From Phycisphaerales bacterium (GTDB taxonomy: Bacteria > Planctomycetota > Phycisphaerae > Phycisphaerales > SM1A02), in contig JASMLG010000092.1 in NCBI GenBank assembly GCA_030748805.1, positions 1 to 21,393 on the forward strand: a stretch of 21,393 nucleotides of DNA, written 5' to 3'. Under the pieces are notes generated by a model. The model did no database searches. It was not told where the DNA came from and saw only the letters and a program-made list of their open reading frames with translations. Of the stretch, positions 1-7,970 are shown piece after piece; position 1 is the first letter of the stretch, and every line of letters starts with the position of its first letter. Position numbers and translations under genes: made by a program.

Positions 1-275
1 TCACCAATTCGGCGAATGTTTTCTGTTCGATCTTCTGGTGAGAATCCTAGGTTCTTATTCAAACCCATTCGGATGTTATCACCATCAAGACGGTAAGCGT
101 GGTGCCCACGGCTTAGAAGTACTTGTTCAACTGCAACTGCAATTGTACTTTTGCCAGAACCAGAGAGACCTGTGAACCAAAGGGTTGCACCTTTTTGTCC
201 CATGTTCTGTAATCGTTCTTCTGGTGTGACGGTACCTTCGTGAAAGGTGATGTTTGTTGCTACTTGTTCAGCCAT
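1..275 (-). CDS. cysC: Adenylylsulfate (APS) kinase, partial (C-terminus beyond left edge)
   Basis: Cytoplasmic enzyme that phosphorylates APS to PAPS, the donor used by sulfotransferases. The gene reads leftward from an ATG at 275; 91 codons are present and the rest lies outside the window. The visible protein has the P-loop GLSGSGKST at about residues 37-45, followed by the APS-kinase signatures [12 protein letters not shown] and [17 protein letters not shown]. The start is supported by AAGGA about 8 nt upstream. It lies 35 bp downstream of sat on the same strand, so the two probably form one transcript catalysing sulfate to APS to PAPS. Because only the N-terminus is seen, a fusion at the C-terminus cannot be excluded. 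The family assignment is secure. Confidence 0.95.
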   Translation of the reverse strand, partial: MAEQVATNITFHEGTVTPEERLQNMGQKGATLWFTGLSGSGKSTIAVAVEQVLLSRGHHAYRLDGDNIRMGLNKNLGFSPEDRTENIRRIG

Positions 276-310
276 TGTAATTTCCTTTTTAGGATGAGTT
301 AATAATTAAA

Positions 311-1486
311 TTATGCGGTTACAGTTGAAGTTGCCCATTCGATGAGTACATCTGCAACTTCTGGTCTTGAGAATTCGGCAGGTGGTCGTTCGCCCTGCTC
401 AAGTAATGCGCGAACTTTTGTGCCTGACAAGAAGATTTGATCGCCTTCAAGTTTCGGGAATGTTTTTGAACTCACCATACCTTGTGCTTTGATTGAATAC
501 GCAGCATGTTCAAATTTAAGTGGAACGATGCCGATTTCTTCTGCAGAGAAGTTATCGAAGATGTTTTGTGCGTCATAAGTTCCGTAGTAATCGCCAACAC
601 CTGCGTGGTCTCGACCGACGATAAAGTGTGTTACGCCATAGTTTTTACGGATAAGTGCGTGCAAAATTGCTTCGCGTGGACCAGCGTATCGCATTGCTCC
701 GGGCATTACAGAGAGCGCTGTGTAATCACGAACGAAGTAATTATCAATAATTGTGTTGTAACAATCCATACGAACATCTGCTGGAATATCGCCTTCTTTT
801 GTTTCACCAACAAGTGGATGAATCAAAAGACCGTCACAAATTTCTTGTGCACATTTGCAAAGGTATTCGTGTGCTCGGTGAATTGGGTTGCGGGTTTGGA
901 ATGCAGCAACTGTGCTCCAACCATTTGTTTTAAACAACTCACGAGTATCTTTCGGTGGCAAGCGGTATTCAGTGAATTGTTCGCCTGGTTCAACTTCAGG
1001 AGTTACGGTTGCAACGTGGATGTCACCACCGATTAGCCACTGGCCTTCGTCCATAACTTGCTTTGCACCTGGGTGTGCATCATCTTCTGTTCCAAATACA
1101 TTTGGAATTTCTAGTGCTTTATCGTGGGCGTAAATTTCATCACAATCGATGATTGCCATGAAAGTACCATCTGCGTGGTAAAGGGCCGCTTTGCCACCTT
1201 CGGTCAAAGTGTTTTTCACATCTTCGTCTACGGCGAGAGTTATTGGAATTGGCCAAACTGTTCCATCAGCGAGACGCATGTCTTTGCAGATTGACTCAAA
1301 GTCTGCCTTTTTGCAGAAGCCGGTGAGTGGGCTGAATGCGCCGATTGCAATCATCTCAAGATCACACGCTTGCTTAGATGAGAGGGTAATGGATGGAAGA
1401 TTTGCTGCTTCTTCGGCAAGGTTGCCGCCAGTAAATCTGTTAACCAAGGTTCCGCCGTGAGGGGCGATGAGGCTTCCTGTTGACAT
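311..1486 (-). CDS. sat: Sulfate adenylyltransferase (ATP sulfurylase, Sat type)
   Basis: Makes APS from sulfate and ATP. The 391-residue protein has the length and layout of the single-chain Sat/MET3-type enzyme (PUA-like N-domain, then the catalytic nucleotidyltransferase domain), not the CysD/CysN pair. Seen in the sequence: QTRNPIHRAHEYL at residues 197-209, holding the nucleotide-binding QxRNP and HxxH motifs; a GRDHAGVGDYYG loop; and the C-terminal SGTKVRALLEQGERPP segment typical of the family. The ATG at 1486 is preceded by GGAG about 10 nt upstream. With cysC 35 bp downstream it forms a PAPS-making unit. Sat can serve assimilation or dissimilation. The neighbouring kinase and two sulfotransferases in the window suggest that supplying PAPS for polysaccharide sulfation is at least one of its jobs (inference). 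Confidence 0.96.
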   Translation of the reverse strand: MSTGSLIAPHGGTLVNRFTGGNLAEEAANLPSITLSSKQACDLEMIAIGAFSPLTGFCKKADFESICKDMRLADGTVWPIPITLAVDEDVKNTLTEGGKAALYHADGTFMAIIDCDEIYAHDKALEIPNVFGTEDDAHPGAKQVMDEGQWLIGGDIHVATVTPEVEPGEQFTEYRLPPKDTRELFKTNGWSTVAAFQTRNPIHRAHEYLCKCAQEICDGLLIHPLVGETKEGDIPADVRMDCYNTIIDNYFVRDYTALSVMPGAMRYAGPREAILHALIRKNYGVTHFIVGRDHAGVGDYYGTYDAQNIFDNFSAEEIGIVPLKFEHAAYSIKAQGMVSSKTFPKLEGDQIFLSGTKVRALLEQGERPPAEFSRPEVADVLIEWATSTVTA

Positions 1487-1589
1487 TGTTTGTAAACTCC
1501 GTTCTAGTTGGGAAAAGGTGGAAAAAAGGGTACGATTCTGTTTCGGCCGACAAGGGCTAGATTTGACATAAAATGTATCGAAACGACCG

Positions 1590-1618
1590 ATAGTACTCGC
1601 TCAGCGACCCTAAATCAA
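1590..1618 (-). promoter_or_regulatory. Possible sat-cysC promoter
   Basis: Read on the minus strand, a -35-like TTGATT (plus 1613-1618) is followed by exactly 17 bp and a -10-like TACTAT (plus 1590-1595). Each hexamer matches the sigma-70 consensus at 4 of 6 positions. It would give a leader of about 95 nt before the sat ATG at 1486. A perfect TTGACA on the opposite strand (1563-1568) faces toward the glycosyltransferase at 1656 but has no convincing -10 at the right spacing. Divergent, overlapping promoters are therefore possible but unproven. Confidence 0.35.
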
Positions 1619-1655
1619 GACCTTTATCGATAATTCACAAGAACACTTGAAAACC

Positions 1656-2795
1656 ATGAAAATACTCCATTATTGTGCCCGTTTACGCCTCATAGATGGG
1701 GGTGTTGTACGAGCAGTTTTGGACTTAACTTCTTCACTTTCTCAGTGTGGTAAAACAGTAACTTTGATGGTGACAGAGGGTGATGACTTTCCAGGAGAAG
1801 ATTCTGGTGTCCAAACAATGAGAACGGGTGACTTTGATCGACCCCCTATCCGCTTTTCAACGGCTCGACTAGCATCTTTGAAACAATATATTGCCGATGC
1901 AGATGTTCTCCACCTTCATACTCCGTGGGAACCGGCAAATATTCAACTTGCCAAAATCGCACGCGATGTTGGAACACCATACGTTGTTTCAGTGCACGGA
2001 ATGCTCGATAACTGGGTGATGAAAACAAGCACTCTAAAAAAACGAATATTCCTTCGTCTTGGTGGTCGCAAGATGTTTCATAAAGCCGCTTGTGTACACT
2101 GCACAGCTCGTGCAGAAGCAGATCAAGCAAGGAGATGGATTCCAAAATCTAACATCGTTGTAGTTCCTCTTGTCTTTGACCCAAGTCTTTATCTTACTCC
2201 GCCACCAACTTCTGATCCTGACAAATATTGGCCACAACGGGAATCAAAAAAACCCATAGTCTTGTTTTTATCTCGAGTTCATCCAAAAAAAGGTGTTGAT
2301 CGGTTACTTCAAGCCGCTGCTGATGTTCTCAAAAAAAATAAGGTTAGATTCATCATTGCAGGAAGCGGAGAACCATCATACGAAAGGCAGTTACAAAAAC
2401 TTGCGGTTGAATTAAATATTGATTCACAAATTGAATTTGTAGGTTTTGTCGATGGAGATCGTAAAGTTGCATTGTTGCGAGCAGCTGACTTGTTCGTACT
2501 TCCAACAAGCCAAGAAAATTTCGGGTTGGTATTTCCTGAAGCAATGGCTTGCGGATTACCTGTTATCACAACCAAAGGTGTAGATATTTGGCCGGAGTTG
2601 GAAGAATCTGGTGGTGCAATAATTATCTCAGAAGACCCAAAATCAATAGCAACTGCAATTAACCAACTCCTCACTAACGGAGATACATGCAAGAAAATGG
2701 GTGAAGCAGCAAGAACGTGGGTTGATTCAACATTTTCTGGAGACTCGGTAGCCAATCAATACATTGGTCTATACAGAACTGCTATTAACGGATAA
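1656..2795 (+). CDS. Glycosyltransferase family 4 (GT-B) protein
   Basis: Cytoplasmic or membrane-associated retaining glycosyltransferase that probably adds one sugar during repeat-unit assembly of a surface polysaccharide. With the ATG at 1656 it is 379 residues; a TTG three codons earlier is also open, but MKILHYCARLR is the usual N-terminal strand of the family. The N-domain shows HLHTPWEP and VHGMLDNW. The C-domain begins at FLSRVHPKKGVDRLL (the common LSRxxxxKG motif), then GSGEPSYE, FVGFVDG and the donor-site EX7E in ENFGLVFPEAMACGLPV (E287 and E295). No clear ribosome-binding site is seen. It is divergent from sat and its stop overlaps that of the next gene, which faces it, by 11 bp. 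Donor and acceptor sugars cannot be told from sequence. Confidence 0.92.
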   Translation: MKILHYCARLRLIDGGVVRAVLDLTSSLSQCGKTVTLMVTEGDDFPGEDSGVQTMRTGDFDRPPIRFSTARLASLKQYIADADVLHLHTPWEPANIQLAKIARDVGTPYVVSVHGMLDNWVMKTSTLKKRIFLRLGGRKMFHKAACVHCTARAEADQARRWIPKSNIVVVPLVFDPSLYLTPPPTSDPDKYWPQRESKKPIVLFLSRVHPKKGVDRLLQAAADVLKKNKVRFIIAGSGEPSYERQLQKLAVELNIDSQIEFVGFVDGDRKVALLRAADLFVLPTSQENFGLVFPEAMACGLPVITTKGVDIWPELEESGGAIIISEDPKSIATAINQLLTNGDTCKKMGEAARTWVDSTFSGDSVANQYIGLYRTAING

Positions 2796-3942
2796 CTTTT
2801 TCGTATGCCTCAATCAACTCTTCAGCGTAGTTATCCCAGTTCCAACGTGCAGCAATATCCTCTTTAGCAGCACGACCCATTTCAGCCGCTTTTTCCAAGT
2901 CAGATAGAATCTCATCAAGAGCAGTTGTCGTAGCTTCTACATCTCCCAAAGGAACTAATAATCCAGTTTCTCCTTCAACAATGAACTCTGGGTTAGACCG
3001 TTGATTTGAAGCAATAACAGGAATACCAGCAGCAAGGGTCTCAGCAATTACAAGTTGTGGATCAATACTCATCTTCCGAATCGGCATCACAACACAAATC
3101 GATTCGAGAAGAAGTTTCGGTAATGTAATACCTTCTTCGTATGGAAAATGATAGAGATGTATATTGTTGTGATTCTCGGCAATCTTATCAATACCTTTGA
3201 TTGGTTCCCAATGTTGCCGAACAGCAAAATCAAAATTAATCTCTGGATACTTAGGCGCTAACTTTTCGTATGCTTCAATCACAACATCTGCACCATTATC
3301 AATGGTTAAGTCTCTCCAAAAAAGTACTCGATGCGGAGCCCCAAGTTCGGGTCCTTCGTACTCATCATTAATATGTCTAATCACTCCATGGGTAATCTGT
3401 GTAGTTGGAATCCCCTCTTTTTCCAAATTTCGTTTTACAAATGAAGTTGCTGTGACAACTGCGTCTATTCGTTTCCATAATCGTTTCGTCAAAAACGAAA
3501 GTCGTTCAGGGAAAAAAGTTCCAAAGATGGTTACGACCACCGGTGTCTTCAAACCCAAAAGTTTTAACCCACCTGCAAGGTGAGCCGTTCTATTAAAACC
3601 AAACAAATGAAGAACATCGAACTTTTGCTCTTTACATATTTTCTTAATTTCTTTTACTTGTTTTAAGAGTTGAAGAATCCTTACTCCAGATCCTTGATTA
3701 CCTGTGCGTTCAAGAATTCCTCCTCTGTTGCGAGAATCTGTCACAAGGTGAACCTTCAAATCATCTGCAAGACAAAATGGTAGGGAACGGTCTTCTCCAA
3801 ACTCATTTGTAATCAGGTGTACATCGTGTCCAGCTTTTCTAAACTCCTCAATACCATTGAGGGGAACTTGAATGTGTCCCGAGACATTGCTCTCGAACCC
3901 TTTTTGCCCAGCAACAACTGAAACAAACACTCCTATTTTCAT
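2785..3942 (-). CDS. Glycosyltransferase family 4-like protein
   Basis: A second GT-B fold glycosyltransferase of 385 residues, likely acting on the same polysaccharide. The N-domain opens with MKIGVFVSVV and has a basic substrate-side loop; the C-domain contains VVIEAYEKLAPKYPEINF and the donor-site segment IAETLAAGIPVIASN (E301), then EGETGLLVPLGD. The first glutamate expected in EX7E is an isoleucine (I293), so the motif is degenerate; this also occurs in active GT4 members and does not by itself imply inactivity. Its ATG lies 3 nt after the stop of the upstream sulfotransferase, which implies co-transcription and probably translational coupling. Its 3' end overlaps the convergent GT gene by 11 bp. 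Confidence 0.9.
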   Translation of the reverse strand: MKIGVFVSVVAGQKGFESNVSGHIQVPLNGIEEFRKAGHDVHLITNEFGEDRSLPFCLADDLKVHLVTDSRNRGGILERTGNQGSGVRILQLLKQVKEIKKICKEQKFDVLHLFGFNRTAHLAGGLKLLGLKTPVVVTIFGTFFPERLSFLTKRLWKRIDAVVTATSFVKRNLEKEGIPTTQITHGVIRHINDEYEGPELGAPHRVLFWRDLTIDNGADVVIEAYEKLAPKYPEINFDFAVRQHWEPIKGIDKIAENHNNIHLYHFPYEEGITLPKLLLESICVVMPIRKMSIDPQLVIAETLAAGIPVIASNQRSNPEFIVEGETGLLVPLGDVEATTTALDEILSDLEKAAEMGRAAKEDIAARWNWDNYAEELIEAYEKVIR

Positions 3943-3945
3943 CAG

Positions 3946-4764
3946 TTAACTCACATTCCAACTAGAAACGTCTCGTTCCAAAAATTTCGACAATCTGCTG
4001 TTATATGGGGCAAAATGTTTTTGCAATCGTTGCTTTGTCTCTTTTTTCATTGGTTGATACGCTCGCCCTTTATTTTTTCGGCTTCTGCGAATTTTATCTC
4101 CAACCCAAGATTGGCTCATCATATTCACTAGAGATTTTAATCCAAGTTGATGCAACATCTTCTTAAGGTTTGGAAACATTGCAGCGTTTTTTCTCTGGCC
4201 TATGAGTTTTGACTCCTCACTTGATTCGACGCCTATAAAATCAAGTATTGTTTTTAAGAACATTTTGTCATCATTATGAAGATCATCATACAAAAGGAAT
4301 AACATTTGTTCTCTGTCATAATGTTTTAAGAGACCTTCAATTTGGTCCATATACTGACCTCGAATAAGTAAATCTTGATCCGATTCTATTGCTTGTTCAA
4401 AACTATTCCATCCGGATTCAATTTTCCTTGATTGGTAGTTGCTATAAGCACGATCGATAGGATTTCGCATCACCATAATTAATTTTACATCTGGAAAATG
4501 CTTTGCCAAAAGACCCGACGCCTCAGGCAAACAATATCCTGTTGCAACTTCTCCAATCGCAAGATGATGAGATTCCACTCCTCTAAATCGTTCCATAAAC
4601 CAATCAATTCCTTTGTCGTAATAACGATCAAAGAAATAGGATTGTTTTTTTTGTGGAAGGAAAACTTCGGAATGACCTCGCAACGCAGCATCCACCCAAG
4701 TTGTGCCACACCGCTGGCAACCCACGACAAAAAAGGTGAGAACAGAGGTGTCCTGAGAAATCAT
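3946..4764 (-). CDS. PAPS-dependent sulfotransferase (Sulfotransfer_1-like)
   Basis: Predicted to move a sulfuryl group from PAPS to a carbohydrate hydroxyl or amine. The 272-residue protein has the 5'-phosphosulfate-binding loop right after the first strand, FFVVGCQRCGTTW (residues 11-23). A lysine-rich LPQKKQSYFFD follows (K39/K40 near the position of the catalytic lysine in heparan-type enzymes), then GEVATGYC, and the 3'-phosphate-binding motif MVMRNPIDRAYSNYQSR (R100, S108). This order matches the glycosaminoglycan sulfotransferase group (NDST and HS-O-ST-like). No signal peptide or membrane helix is visible, so it should act in the cytoplasm where PAPS is made. It is first in a two-gene unit with the GT4 gene 3 nt downstream. 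No good ribosome-binding site is seen at 4764. The acceptor is unknown. Confidence 0.9.
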   Translation of the reverse strand: MISQDTSVLTFFVVGCQRCGTTWVDAALRGHSEVFLPQKKQSYFFDRYYDKGIDWFMERFRGVESHHLAIGEVATGYCLPEASGLLAKHFPDVKLIMVMRNPIDRAYSNYQSRKIESGWNSFEQAIESDQDLLIRGQYMDQIEGLLKHYDREQMLFLLYDDLHNDDKMFLKTILDFIGVESSEESKLIGQRKNAAMFPNLKKMLHQLGLKSLVNMMSQSWVGDKIRRSRKNKGRAYQPMKKETKQRLQKHFAPYNSRLSKFLERDVSSWNVS

Positions 4765-4856
4765 GCGAGGAATATAACAGAGTTCATTGAAGGATAGTTG
4801 GGTGTAGAGTTGGCGATGTTTCTATGGAAAAGATGGTGGTCTGAGTTGTCTAGGAG

Positions 4857-6260
4857 TCAAAGAGGTAGAACGCACTCTCCCCATAACGAGATGAGATCAA
4901 CGATATCTAATGCGTTAACAGTACCATTTCCATCTACGTCTCCTAAACAACATTGATCTATGCAGTCGCCCCAATTCGTAATCAGAATAACAAGATCTCC
5001 AACAGCAACCGAACCGTCCCCGTCTAAATCACCATAACACTGTGGACATCCCAATTGGTCGACTTCGTTCAAATGGATGCTTGTATAACCGCCATCATTT
5101 GTATCCGCAGTCAGTATATCTGGTCTTCCATCAGCGTTCATATCTGCAGTAATGACATGGGCTGGCGCCTTTAAGGAAAGCAATTCAAAAATGTTTGCTA
5201 TTAAAGCCTGCCCATTATTTTCATAAATATACACAAATTTTTCTTGTTCAATACCCCCCACATGGGAAACTATCACGTCTGGTTTACAATCTCCGTTGAT
5301 GTCATCAATCGTATTGGAGTGTGGGAGTTGATGCGTTGGATATATCCCAATCTCTGAAAAAACCATACCACCATAATTTTTCAAAATCCATAGAGTGTTA
5401 GTATCTTTATGGATGACTGCTAAATCACCTAAGCCATCTTGGTCGAGGTCTCCAATGGCGACATATCTCGGTTGCAAATCAACAGAAATACTCGCTGCAT
5501 TAACAAAAGTTCCTGCACCTGTGTTTTCGATGATTGTCAGTGTATCATCACCGAGGTTTGATACAGCGATATCAAGATCACCATCCGAATCAAGATCTCC
5601 AACATCAATACCACGCGGTTTATTTCCAGATGAAACATCAACGCCAGAAAAGGACGCGTGCCCATTATTCAGTAGAATAGTTGTGATCGACGGTGATGCT
5701 CCCGGATTTTTTGCTTCAGCATCCCAATGAGGCAAGATTAAATCTGAATCACCATCTCCATCAATATCTGAAACAGCGATACAACTTGATCGAAGATAGA
5801 ATATCTCATCGAATACCGTTAGGTTACCGAAACCATCATTCAATAAAATAGAGACAGAACCGCCATCATATCCACCCTCTACGGCCCCAGCTTCCCAGTT
5901 TGCAGTTGCAGCGTCGATATCTCCATCGTTATCAAAATCGCCTGCGACGACGTACCGTGGGATTGAACCAGAACTAAGTGTGACTGTTGAATTAAGCGAA
6001 AGATTCCCTAAGCCATCCCCCACGAATATCATCACCTCGTCGGTTAGCCGGTTTGAAACAGCAACATCAAGAAGACCATCGCCATTAAAGTCTGCAGCTT
6101 CAACTCCAGTTGTTTCCGCCGGAAATTCATTGCACGGGCTCGTGTCGTACTGATTCTGTGGCGCAAAATTCCATTGGCATTGAAAAGCATTTGCCGATGA
6201 ACAAATAACAAATGAAATCGCCAAAGCACTAGAACTACGCTGTAGGTGCATACGTACCAT
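4857..6260 (-). CDS. Secreted FG-GAP/VCBS-repeat beta-propeller protein with C-terminal dockerin-like repeats
   Basis: Extracellular or periplasmic protein of 467 residues. A signal peptide is visible (hydrophobic stretch about residues 11-25, probable cleavage after SANA). The ATG at 6251 (fourth codon) is an equally possible start. Seven calcium-loop repeats of the DxDxDGxxD type begin near residues 57, 108, 165, 222, 271, 319 and 373, spaced 48-57 residues, as expected for a seven-bladed integrin-alpha-like propeller. The sixth reads DINGDCKPD, with Cys for the usual Gly. The C-terminus (408-462) carries two EF-hand-like dockerin units, GDLDGDGSVAVGDLVILI and GDVDGNGTVNALDIVDLI, each ending in WG(D/E)C. 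In Phycisphaerae such tails are common on secreted proteins. A structural or binding role is more likely than catalysis. Its link to the polysaccharide genes is by position only. Confidence 0.88.
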   Translation of the reverse strand: MVRMHLQRSSSALAISFVICSSANAFQCQWNFAPQNQYDTSPCNEFPAETTGVEAADFNGDGLLDVAVSNRLTDEVMIFVGDGLGNLSLNSTVTLSSGSIPRYVVAGDFDNDGDIDAATANWEAGAVEGGYDGGSVSILLNDGFGNLTVFDEIFYLRSSCIAVSDIDGDGDSDLILPHWDAEAKNPGASPSITTILLNNGHASFSGVDVSSGNKPRGIDVGDLDSDGDLDIAVSNLGDDTLTIIENTGAGTFVNAASISVDLQPRYVAIGDLDQDGLGDLAVIHKDTNTLWILKNYGGMVFSEIGIYPTHQLPHSNTIDDINGDCKPDVIVSHVGGIEQEKFVYIYENNGQALIANIFELLSLKAPAHVITADMNADGRPDILTADTNDGGYTSIHLNEVDQLGCPQCYGDLDGDGSVAVGDLVILITNWGDCIDQCCLGDVDGNGTVNALDIVDLISLWGECVLPL

Positions 6261-6327
6261 ACCTAACTCTAGACTATAATATGAAGAAATGCAATTCCAA
6301 AAATTACATCAAGACGAAAATTGCTAT

Positions 6328-6345
6328 TTATACCACTTATACCAC
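6328..6345. repeat. Tandem 9-bp direct repeat upstream of the flippase gene
   Basis: TTATACCAC occurs twice in perfect tandem (6328-6336 and 6337-6345) in the 102-bp divergent spacer between the propeller gene and the flippase gene. It lies about 18 bp before the flippase ATG. It could be a regulator half-site pair, but nothing shows binding. Confidence 0.6.
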
Positions 6346-6350
6346 ATTAA

Positions 6351-6361
6351 ACCGGTCCGGT
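6351..6361. promoter_or_regulatory. Short inverted repeat abutting the flippase start codon
   Basis: ACCGG-T-CCGGT is a perfect inverted repeat ending one base before the ATG at 6363, where a ribosome-binding site would normally lie. No Shine-Dalgarno sequence is present. It could be an operator or influence translation; function is inferred only from position. Confidence 0.35.
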
Positions 6362-6362
6362 A

Positions 6363-7970
6363 ATGAGTGATAAGCTGATTTCTACTCCTTCAGAGAAGTT
6401 AAAAGGGCTTCATCGCATTGGCACGAATTATGGCCGACTCATTGCAACAATGGCAATGGGAATTGCAACTGTCCCACTGCAATTCAAATGGCTTGGGATG
6501 GATGGATTTGGTCTTATTAGTCTAGTTGGCTCGTCTATTGGAATTGGGGGAATGTTACAAGACATGATGCGAAGTTCGATGGTCAGAGAACTTGGCGACG
6601 CTTGGCATCGAAGAGAAGATGGTAAATTTCAAGAAAGTTTCGCAGCTGCATTCCTCGTCAGCGCGTATGTCACAATCCTCACAGCACTGATTTTCGCAGG
6701 AATCATATTCTTACTTTTACCAGTTCTAGATATTCCTTCCAACTGGCTCGGCTCTGCTCAATGGATTACCGCCTGTTCTGGGATTTCAACTTGTTTGGTT
6801 GTTTTACTTGCCCCGACGATTAACATGCTCGTAGTTCGAGAACATTTTTTCTGGCATAACTTATGGACGGTTTCTTCTAGAAGTGCTTTCTTGATCGCAA
6901 CAATTATCCCCTTTCTCATTTTTAATGTAACTGACATACCCCAAGGGCTTACCCTATTTGGATACATCATCATGATAGTCGGTGTTGCTAGTACTCTCCT
7001 TCTTATCGGTGGATTCGTTATAGTCGATCGTCGAATGTTTCCAACTTACAGAGGTTCGACCCGCGAAGCGATGAAAAAAGTTGCGGGCACATTTGGTTGG
7101 AATAGCGGCGTGGTCGGTGCAATGAATCTTCACGAGCGAGTTGCTAATTACATTATGAATTATTTCTTTGGGTTGTGGGGAAACGCAGTATTTACTCTCG
7201 CGCTAAGATTGGTCAGTTACATTCGAATGGCATCTCTGGGACTTACCTTTGGTCTTGATTCGGTGAGCGCACGGCTTAGTTCTACAGAAGATCACACAAC
7301 CCTCAAATCAATGTTTAGACATAGCACAAGGATGCTCGGATTTGTTTCATTCCCAGCGATGGTTGTTGTGTTTGTGATAGCAGAACCCTTACTTCGCATG
7401 TGGGTTGGGCGAAGTATTGAAAACCCAACAGAAATTCTTCCTGCATCAGAAATACTTGTCAAAATCATGGTGGTTGGTCTTGCCTGCAGAGCCGTGTCAG
7501 ATGGGTGGATGAAATTATTTTATGGAGCAGGACACATTAGAAAATATGCCCCATACGTTTTCGCAGGTGGATTATTCAATCCAATCCTGTCTGTTTTACT
7601 CATTTTTATACTGCCAACAAATATCGCATTCACAGGTGCGGCAATCGCTTACTCGGTCGTTTTCTTTGTTGTACACATGATTATCATGCCACAAGTTTCT
7701 GCTAAAAGCGTTGGACTCACACTAGGAAAAATACTCCGACCTTCCTTTCGACCCCTTGCAATTGCAATTGCTGTCGCTCCAACATTGTTGATACCAAACT
7801 ATTTTTCAGATACCGAACTTATGAAGTGGACGGGGGTCATCGGAAGTGTTTGTTGTTATGGGATTGCCTACTCAGTTACAAGTTGGTGTTTCCTTCTATC
7901 TAAACGAGAACGAGGGGGAATTCAACGCCTTATTCTGCAATTAACAAAGCGTCAAGCGGGGACTCGATAA
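6363..7970 (+). CDS. Polysaccharide flippase, Wzx/MOP superfamily
   Basis: Integral inner-membrane protein of 535 residues, predicted to flip lipid-linked oligosaccharide to the periplasmic face. A short polar N-terminus leads into a long series of hydrophobic segments (about 12-14 by eye), including stretches near residues 35-60, 95-125, 135-160, 170-190, 197-225 and several in the C-terminal half, with short basic loops between. This is the profile of RfbX/Wzx proteins of the MATE/MOP exporter group, and the size is slightly above the usual 420-500. The start ATG lacks a recognisable ribosome-binding site. The gene is divergent from the propeller gene, and its 3' end overlaps the convergent polymerase/ligase gene by 19 bp. 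Wzx next to a Wzy/WaaL-like protein indicates Wzx/Wzy-type export. The specific substrate is not deducible. Confidence 0.85.
   Translation: MSDKLISTPSEKLKGLHRIGTNYGRLIATMAMGIATVPLQFKWLGMDGFGLISLVGSSIGIGGMLQDMMRSSMVRELGDAWHRREDGKFQESFAAAFLVSAYVTILTALIFAGIIFLLLPVLDIPSNWLGSAQWITACSGISTCLVVLLAPTINMLVVREHFFWHNLWTVSSRSAFLIATIIPFLIFNVTDIPQGLTLFGYIIMIVGVASTLLLIGGFVIVDRRMFPTYRGSTREAMKKVAGTFGWNSGVVGAMNLHERVANYIMNYFFGLWGNAVFTLALRLVSYIRMASLGLTFGLDSVSARLSSTEDHTTLKSMFRHSTRMLGFVSFPAMVVVFVIAEPLLRMWVGRSIENPTEILPASEILVKIMVVGLACRAVSDGWMKLFYGAGHIRKYAPYVFAGGLFNPILSVLLIFILPTNIAFTGAAIAYSVVFFVVHMIIMPQVSAKSVGLTLGKILRPSFRPLAIAIAVAPTLLIPNYFSDTELMKWTGVIGSVCCYGIAYSVTSWCFLLSKRERGGIQRLILQLTKRQAGTR

Noticed and set aside
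506..1460. Plus-strand open frames opposite sat (up to 176 residues)
   Set aside because: They lie fully inside the strongly supported sat gene on the other strand, show no family motifs, and are Cys/Phe-rich as expected from antisense reading.
1563..1594. Plus-strand promoter from TTGACA (1563-1568) for the GT gene at 1656
   Set aside because: No acceptable -10 hexamer lies 16-18 bp downstream; the best candidate is about 20 bp away and matches poorly.
6275..6280. TATAAT as -10 of the flippase gene
   Set aside because: The hexamer is perfect, but the sequence 17 bp upstream (ACGTAC) is not a -35, and the stretch is AT-rich, so chance is likely.
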